64,000 bases of DNA from an uncultured Sphaerochaeta sp. (GTDB lineage Bacteria > Spirochaetota > Spirochaetia > Sphaerochaetales > Sphaerochaetaceae). Within the stretch, counting starts at the first letter, position 1; the number at the start of each line of letters is the position of its first letter. Location: assembly GCF_963666015.1 (NCBI RefSeq), contig NZ_OY762555.1:682001-746000 (forward strand), read 5' to 3'. The notes under the pieces are model-generated. The model saw nothing but the letters and a program-made list of their open reading frames with translations. It was not told where the DNA came from and ran no database searches. The position numbers and the translations under genes were made by a program. Of this stretch, positions 59,469 to 64,000 are shown in pieces.

Positions 59469-59936
59469 TTAAAATGATAGGAATGAAGTAATTTTTAAAG
59501 TCACCTCGTTCTCTCTTGATGGATTTCCCTCTTTATCCCTAAAAACAGTCTTTCCTATTAATGTATAGGTTCCTTTTCTCAATTCAGGCAAAGTAAAAGA
59601 CTGCACCACATGCCACCCGGAATTTCCCAGTTCATCTACAGTTTTCTCCCCTATTGCAGAAAGAGGAGTCCCGTCAAGGGAGAGGGAGAAATCAGTATAA
59701 GGAAGGTAGTCTTTCAGAGCCATATCTTCAGTAAGGGTTTGGCCCGCCTCACCCCTACTCATAATAATTGTATACCCATCATCCCTATGCTTGAGTCTAT
59801 AAGAAGAAGGGTCGTCATTCTCACCTGCCATTTCATAAAAATAGATAGTTCCATTATTAAAGAATGGAAACAAGTCACACCCCGTACCTAGAATCAACAC
59901 TATTGCCGAAAACAGGTAGATGATTGGTTTCTTCAT
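59469..59936 (-). CDS. Small lipoprotein of unknown function
   Basis: A 155-residue protein with a lipobox (ILGTGC; Cys at about 20 from ATG 59936, which has GAGGAG upstream). The mature part looks beta-rich, with DFSLSLDGTPLSAIGEKTVDELGNSGWHVVQSFTLPELRKGTYTLIGKT, like an Ig/fibronectin-style fold. I do not recognise a family. It is 51 bp upstream of the large lipoprotein on the same strand, probably its operon partner. Confidence 0.75.
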   Translation of the reverse strand: MKKPIIYLFSAIVLILGTGCDLFPFFNNGTIYFYEMAGENDDPSSYRLKHRDDGYTIIMSRGEAGQTLTEDMALKDYLPYTDFSLSLDGTPLSAIGEKTVDELGNSGWHVVQSFTLPELRKGTYTLIGKTVFRDKEGNPSRENEVTLKITSFLSF

Positions 59937-60116
59937 GGTAGGCTCCTCATTAATAGCATCCAAAACATACTGAATGTTAGGGTTTATCCATATTTACCTT
60001 AGCGCACCATTTTTTCGAGCGCAAGGAATCTGGTTTATATCTCAGGCAATTTAATCACTGCAATGTGTGGGTAGATGAGGTACAGTGGAAGAAACAATCC
60101 TAGCAAGGAGGAATAT

Positions 60117-61013
60117 ATGGAACGAGAGACAAAGATGATTTCAATCAAGACCCCTCAAGGGGAATTCAATGTCTGGGTGCAGCGCTGTGGCAATAACCCA
60201 AGCAAAAGACTATTACTCTTACATGGCGGACCTGGCATGAGCCATGAGTATTTCAAGAGCTTCGAAGAGTATTTCTCGGATAGTGACATCGAATATATCT
60301 ACTATGACCAACTGGGAAGCCATAACTCAGACAATCCTGCTGACCGCTCTTTCTGGACCATCGAGCGATTTGTCGATGAAGTAGACCAAGTGAGAAAAGC
60401 CTTGGGCTTGGGGCCGGATAATTTCTTCCTCTTAGGCCACTCCTGGGGAGGTGTGTTGGCAATGGAATATGCACTTGCTCACCCTGAGACATTGAAGGGC
60501 CTGATCATAAGCAACATGATGGCCGACTGTGTTGCCTATCAGAAGTATGCTGATGATGTACTGGGCCCACAAATGGATCCTGCAGTCCTAAAACGTATCA
60601 AGGAGCTGGAAGCGGCCGGTCTGTATGATAGTGAAGAGTATGAAACTTTATTGGTTCCCTACTACGAGCGTCATGTGCTGAGACGACCGATGGCAGAATG
60701 GCCAGAATGCGTAACCTCATCACTTGGAAACGCAAACCAGGACCTCTATGTGTATATGCAAGGCCCCAGTGAATTTGGAATTGCCGGAGTTTTGGAGACC
60801 TGGAGCAGGTCAGAAGATCTTCAGGGAATTAGCGTCCCTACTCTGGTCATCGGTGCCGAGTATGATACCATGGACCCATCCTATATGAAGTGGATGGCAG
60901 AACAGCTGCCCAAGGGTGAATATCTCTATTGTCCCAATGCTGGGCATATGGCCATGTGGGATGACCCTGAGGGGTATCACGATGGGCTGAAACAGTTCAT
61001 AAACAAGGTATAA
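60117..61013 (+). CDS. pip: Proline iminopeptidase-family alpha/beta hydrolase
   Basis: A 298-residue cytoplasmic S33 peptidase. It has the oxyanion motif LLLHGGPGMSHEY (about 35-47), DQLGSHNSD, the nucleophile GHSWGGVLAMEYAL (Ser at about 112) and late GAEYDTMDP and NAGHMAMWDDPEGY holding the Asp and His. It would remove N-terminal proline or act as an L-amino acid amidase. AAGGAGG is six bases before ATG 60117. It is monocistronic and ends at a strong terminator. Confidence 0.92.
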   Translation: MERETKMISIKTPQGEFNVWVQRCGNNPSKRLLLLHGGPGMSHEYFKSFEEYFSDSDIEYIYYDQLGSHNSDNPADRSFWTIERFVDEVDQVRKALGLGPDNFFLLGHSWGGVLAMEYALAHPETLKGLIISNMMADCVAYQKYADDVLGPQMDPAVLKRIKELEAAGLYDSEEYETLLVPYYERHVLRRPMAEWPECVTSSLGNANQDLYVYMQGPSEFGIAGVLETWSRSEDLQGISVPTLVIGAEYDTMDPSYMKWMAEQLPKGEYLYCPNAGHMAMWDDPEGYHDGLKQFINKV

Positions 61014-61023
61014 ATCAATACAC

Positions 61024-61052
61024 CCTGCTGCAGAATATTGCAGCAGGTTTTT
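61024..61052 (+). terminator. Terminator of the proline iminopeptidase gene
   Basis: CCTGCTGCA-GAATAT-TGCAGCAGG is a perfect nine-pair stem followed by five T residues, 11 bp after the stop codon. Confidence 0.92.
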
Positions 61053-61286
61053 CTTCTCTATGGAGAAGCCATATATCAATGGAAAATTATTGCCATTGTG
61101 CAATGGTAAAATCGTGCTAAAAAATGAATGATTAGTGGAGGCGCATTGAAAAAAGCGGTTGTACACTAAAGGTAGGATGTTTATGAATGGCATTTGTTGA
61201 CATCCTAAAAAAAGGAGAAAGAATCTTGAACATACCTTCATATAAGGTTGTGTTTATTGGTTCTTGGCAAAGGTTGGTTCCCTTGA

Positions 61287-61369
61287 TTTGCATAAGCTAA
61301 ATATATGCATTTGGGAAGTAACTGATGCCGCAAGAGTATTGGTTTACTAGGTTATTTGCATAACCTAAA
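61287..61369. promoter_or_regulatory. Paired operator-like sites of the sugar ABC operon
   Basis: TTTGCATAAGCTAAA (61287-61301) and TTTGCATAACCTAAA (61355-61369) differ at one base and are 68 bp apart. The second is part of a perfect dyad AGGTTAT-TTGC-ATAACCT (61349-61366), immediately before the GGAGG of the binding-protein gene. LacI/ROK-type repressors use such sites and paired ones can loop. Confidence 0.6.
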
Positions 61370-61387
61370 GAAAAATGGAGGATCTGT

Positions 61388-62686
61388 ATGATGAAAAAAG
61401 TAGTAGCAGTATTACTCATTACCTTGATTCCTTTCACGCTGTTTGCAGCGGGACAGCAGGAATCCGCCAAACAGGAAGGGCCTATTACCCTGTCCTACTT
61501 GGTAGCTAGTGGTAGTGACCAGTATCAGGCAAGAGCAGCCGCCGAAGGGTTCATGGCTCTCAATCCTGATGTAAAAATTGAACTTGAACTTCGCCCAGGT
61601 GGAAGTGATGGTGATAATATCACCAAGACACGTTTGGCAACGGGAGAAATGAATGACATGTTCTTCTACAATGCCGGCTCCCTCTTGCAGGCACTCAATC
61701 CAAGCGATACCTTGGTTGACCTTGCAGACGAGCCCTTCATGGACGTGGTTGATGAAGCATTCAAAATGACCGTATCACAGGGTGATGCTGTATATGGTGT
61801 TCCCAACCAGACCGCAATGGGTGGTGGAATTCTCTACAACAAGAAAGTCTATGCAAACCTGGGACTCAGCGTCCCCAAGACTTGGGCTGAGTTTGCTGCA
61901 AACAATGAGAAGATCAAGAAAGCTGGAATTGCTCCTGTTATCGCCACCTTTGGTGATAGCTGGACCAGCCAGCTCTTTGTGCTTGCAGACTACTACAATG
62001 TTCAGGCTGAAGTTCCTGACTTTGCACAGCTGTATACCGAAAATAAGATCAAGTACGCAAACACTCCTGCAGCCATCAAGGGGTTTGAACACCTGAAGGA
62101 AGCCTACGACAAGGGCTGGTACCAGAGCGGATTCGCTACAGCTAAGTATGACCAGGGTCTCGAGATGTTGGCAAACGGCAAGGGTGCTCACTATCCAATG
62201 CTCTCCATGGCAATGGGTAACATCACTTCCAACTGGCCTGATAAAGCTGAGGACATCGGTTTCTTTGCACAGCCAGGTCAGAGTGCTGACAAAAATGGAG
62301 CAACCATCTGGATGCTTTCTGCAAACTATGTACCCCAGACAACCACTGGAGCGAAGCTTGAAGCTGTAAAACGCTTCCTGGCTTATACCGTCTCTCCTGA
62401 AGGTATTGCAGACATGAACAAGGAAGTACCTCCTTCTGGTCCTTACTTGGTTATCGGTGCAGAACTTCCTGAAGATGTGCTCCCTGCAGTAAAAGATATC
62501 TCCGGTTATATCGACTCTGGAAACTCCGCTCCTGCACTCGAGTTCCTCTCTCCTGTAAAAGGACCTCGTCTTGAGCAGTTCTGTGTTGCAGTAGGTACTG
62601 GGCAGATGAGTCCAATGGAAGCTGCTGTCAACTATGACAAGGACGTTGCCAATCAGGCAAAGCAGTTGGGTCTTGCAGGCTGGTAA
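61388..62686 (+). CDS. Extracellular sugar-binding protein of a CUT1 ABC transporter
   Basis: A 432-residue family 1 solute-binding protein. The signal peptide (about 1-20, ending LFAAGQ) leads into QQESAKQEGPITLSYLVASGSDQYQA; no clear lipobox Cys. The type-I binding fold shows AEGFMALNPDVKIELELRPGG, MNDMFFYNAGSLLQAL, YGVPNQTAMGGGILYNKKVYANLGL and GISPEG-like YTVSPEGIADMNKEVP. It captures an oligosaccharide or monosaccharide outside the inner membrane. GGAGG precedes ATG 61388. A hairpin separates it from the permease gene and probably helps keep its mRNA more abundant. Confidence 0.92.
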   Translation: MMKKVVAVLLITLIPFTLFAAGQQESAKQEGPITLSYLVASGSDQYQARAAAEGFMALNPDVKIELELRPGGSDGDNITKTRLATGEMNDMFFYNAGSLLQALNPSDTLVDLADEPFMDVVDEAFKMTVSQGDAVYGVPNQTAMGGGILYNKKVYANLGLSVPKTWAEFAANNEKIKKAGIAPVIATFGDSWTSQLFVLADYYNVQAEVPDFAQLYTENKIKYANTPAAIKGFEHLKEAYDKGWYQSGFATAKYDQGLEMLANGKGAHYPMLSMAMGNITSNWPDKAEDIGFFAQPGQSADKNGATIWMLSANYVPQTTTGAKLEAVKRFLAYTVSPEGIADMNKEVPPSGPYLVIGAELPEDVLPAVKDISGYIDSGNSAPALEFLSPVKGPRLEQFCVAVGTGQMSPMEAAVNYDKDVANQAKQLGLAGW

Positions 62687-62702
62687 GATTCTTTGATTGC
62701 AG

Positions 62703-62732
62703 CAACCATCCCTTGCATGCAGGGGATGGTTG
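62703..62732 (+). terminator. Intercistronic hairpin (mRNA processing or attenuation)
   Basis: CAACCATCCC-N10-GGGATGGTTG forms a perfect ten-pair stem between the binding-protein and permease genes. There is no T-tract, so it is more likely an RNA stabiliser or partial attenuator of the malE-malF kind than a full terminator. Confidence 0.6.
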
Positions 62733-62752
62733 TTCTCATCTTGGAGGAGCTC

Positions 62753-63631
62753 ATGAAAAAGGATACTATTCAGCGGGGAATGTTAAAGACCTATCCTAAT
62801 TGGTTTTATCTGCCTGCTGTAACAGCATTTACAATTTTCTTCATTATTCCAACCATCTCTGCATTCTACTTCAGCTTGACTCGGTGGACGATTTTTGATT
62901 CGACCTTTATCGGATTCGAAAACTATATTTCGTTCTTGTCAGACCCCATGCTCTCAATCGGTCTGAAGAATACCTTCATCTACGCTTTTCTTACCAGTGG
63001 ACTGAAAACTGTCCTTGCTCTCCCCCTTGCAGTCATGCTTACCTCAGGTATCAGATTCAAGGGCTTTTATCGAAGCGTGGTCTTTTTCCCCGTATTGGTA
63101 AGTACCATTGCGGTAGGAATTACCTTCTCAATTCTTATGCAACCTAACATAGGTTTGATCAATGTAGTGCTTGGATCGATGGGATTGCCCCAACCTGACT
63201 GGCTTGGAAGTCCTAAGTTGGCACTCTACTCTGTTATTTTTGTTGATGTTTGGAAAGGAATTGGCATTGCAACCGTAATTTATATGGCTGGTATCATCTC
63301 AATTCCCCAGGATTATTTTGATGCCATGAAACTCGAGGGTGGATTCTGGATCAAATTCCGCCATGTGATCATTCCCTTGGTGAGAAACTCAACGTTCACC
63401 GTGATACTCCTCTCCTTTATCGGAGGTCTTCGTTCCTTCGATCTTATCTGGGCGATGACTGGAGGTGGACCTGGTTTTGCATCGGATGTATTGACCAGTG
63501 TTATTTACAAACAGTACCAGGCAGGATTTTATGGTCTGTCAACTGCGGGGAATGTCATCCTATTCATCATGGTTACCATCCTGATATTCCCGCTCAGAAG
63601 ATTCTTCAACAGTAGGGAGATTGAACTATGA
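62753..63631 (+). CDS. Sugar ABC transporter permease (MalF-like)
   Basis: A 292-residue protein with six membrane segments. Binding-protein-dependent transport signature EAA loop: YFDAMKLEGGFWIKFRHVIIPLVRNS (about 195-220). The start FYLPAVTAFTIFFIIPTISAFYFSLTRWTIFDSTFIGFENY is typical of CUT1 permeases. ATG 62753 has GGAGG five bases upstream; the longer open frame starts inside the hairpin and is not used. The stop overlaps the next permease start (ATGA). Confidence 0.93.
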   Translation: MKKDTIQRGMLKTYPNWFYLPAVTAFTIFFIIPTISAFYFSLTRWTIFDSTFIGFENYISFLSDPMLSIGLKNTFIYAFLTSGLKTVLALPLAVMLTSGIRFKGFYRSVVFFPVLVSTIAVGITFSILMQPNIGLINVVLGSMGLPQPDWLGSPKLALYSVIFVDVWKGIGIATVIYMAGIISIPQDYFDAMKLEGGFWIKFRHVIIPLVRNSTFTVILLSFIGGLRSFDLIWAMTGGGPGFASDVLTSVIYKQYQAGFYGLSTAGNVILFIMVTILIFPLRRFFNSREIEL

Positions 63632-64000
63632 AATCCAGGAAACAACAAACTGTATATATTGCATCGAATATATTGGTCTTCCTCTTCTTGACGATCATCT
63701 TCATCGTGCCCTTTGTCTATATCATTCTCATGGCTGCCAAGAGCAAGCAAGAAGCTGCATTGCTACGTTTCAGCCTACCTGAACAGAATCTGTTTTTCCA
63801 GAATCTCAAGGAAGTCGTCGCATACGGTGATTACCGGATGTTCAGAGCACTTTTGAACAGTACTTTGCTTACCGTTGGATCAGTAGCCCTGATTGTGGTT
63901 TTCTCTGCTCTATTCGCATTCGTTGCCCAGCGGAAAAATGACAAGTCCGCCTCTATCCTGATGTCGCTCTTGATCATTGGACTGATGATACCACCAGCGG
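63628..64000 (+). CDS. Sugar ABC transporter permease (MalG-like), cut by window end
   Basis: The first 124 codons are visible: MKSRKQQTVYIASN, a first membrane helix (ILVFLFLTIIFIVPFVYIIL), then MAAKSKQEAALLRFSLPE and FQNLKEVVAYGDYRMFRALLNSTLLTVGSVALIVVFSALFAFVAQRK, the N-terminal pattern of MalG-type permeases. The ATG overlaps the TGA of the MalF-like gene by three bases. The EAA loop and C-terminus lie to the right of the window. Confidence 0.92.
   Translation, partial: MKSRKQQTVYIASNILVFLFLTIIFIVPFVYIILMAAKSKQEAALLRFSLPEQNLFFQNLKEVVAYGDYRMFRALLNSTLLTVGSVALIVVFSALFAFVAQRKNDKSASILMSLLIIGLMIPPA

Larger units (their letters stand above)
61014..61387. other. Intergenic region upstream of the sugar ABC operon
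   Basis: Besides the terminator and operator annotated apart, it has an inverted repeat TAGGATGT / ACATCCTA (about 61172-61206) and a 24-codon frame with AAAGGAG (from a TTG at about 61227, ending in the first direct repeat). The frame has no visible similarity and is probably chance or a decayed gene. The ABC promoter should lie here, perhaps with TATATG near 61303. Confidence 0.5.

Noticed and set aside
61227..61300. A 24-codon frame with AAAGGAG and TTG start upstream of the ABC operon
   Set aside because: Too short, no similarity, and it ends within the operator region; most likely chance.

Overview
The window looks like chromosomal DNA of a spirochaete, most likely Sphaerochaeta or a close relative. 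This rests on the spirochaete-like 16S rRNA sequence, a complete V-type (not F-type) ATPase operon, a type III glutamine synthetase, many secreted and lipid-anchored proteins, and moderate GC content. The genus is an inference from reading the sequence; no database was searched.

Layout. 1-4.7 kb: the start of plsY, a DUF1295 membrane enzyme, an IS3-family element, and two paralogous secreted proteins whose C-termini resemble chaperone-usher (Csu/spore-coat-U type) subunits. 4.8-20.7 kb: glutamine synthetase III, two glycosidases (GH13, GH1), a small ParA plus ribbon-helix-helix-like partition pair, AsnA, exonuclease III, TypA/BipA, an MFS transporter and an ApbE flavin transferase that are both broken by in-frame stop codons, an FMN-binding protein and a TauE-type exporter. 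Several very AT-rich non-coding islands of 250-650 bp lie among these genes. 20.7-25.9 kb: a complete 16S-23S-5S rRNA operon on the minus strand, with promoter, terminator and processing stalks. 26.1-31.4 kb: an acetyltransferase, an RNA-specificity-type metallo-beta-lactamase protein, a LUD protein, an iron alcohol dehydrogenase and an unknown protein.

31.4-35.0 kb holds what appears to be a nested pair of group II introns (a twintron). A complete inner intron with its own reverse transcriptase sits exactly between domains V and VI of an outer intron, which in turn is inserted directly behind the rho-independent terminator of the ATPase operon. 35.0-44.6 kb: the V-ATPase operon, transcribed leftward as G-C-I-K-F-E-A-B-D followed by UspA and a PTS IIA protein. 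44.7-49.5 kb: an unusual outer-membrane usher with an N-terminal membrane anchor and a TonB-like proline/glutamate-rich linker, its periplasmic chaperone, and a TetR regulator.

49.6-64 kb: tRNA-Pro(GGG), a YjbQ protein, an ABC-2 exporter operon with a PLDc_N protein and a secreted hydrolase under a likely membrane-bound LuxR regulator, a double flavodoxin-fold oxidoreductase, two lipoproteins (one about 1070 residues with Ig-like, four-fold repeated, beta-helix and propeller-like parts), a proline iminopeptidase, and the start of a CUT1 sugar ABC transporter operon behind a palindromic operator. Together the region suggests a carbohydrate-fermenting anaerobe with a decorated surface and several past insertions of mobile DNA.
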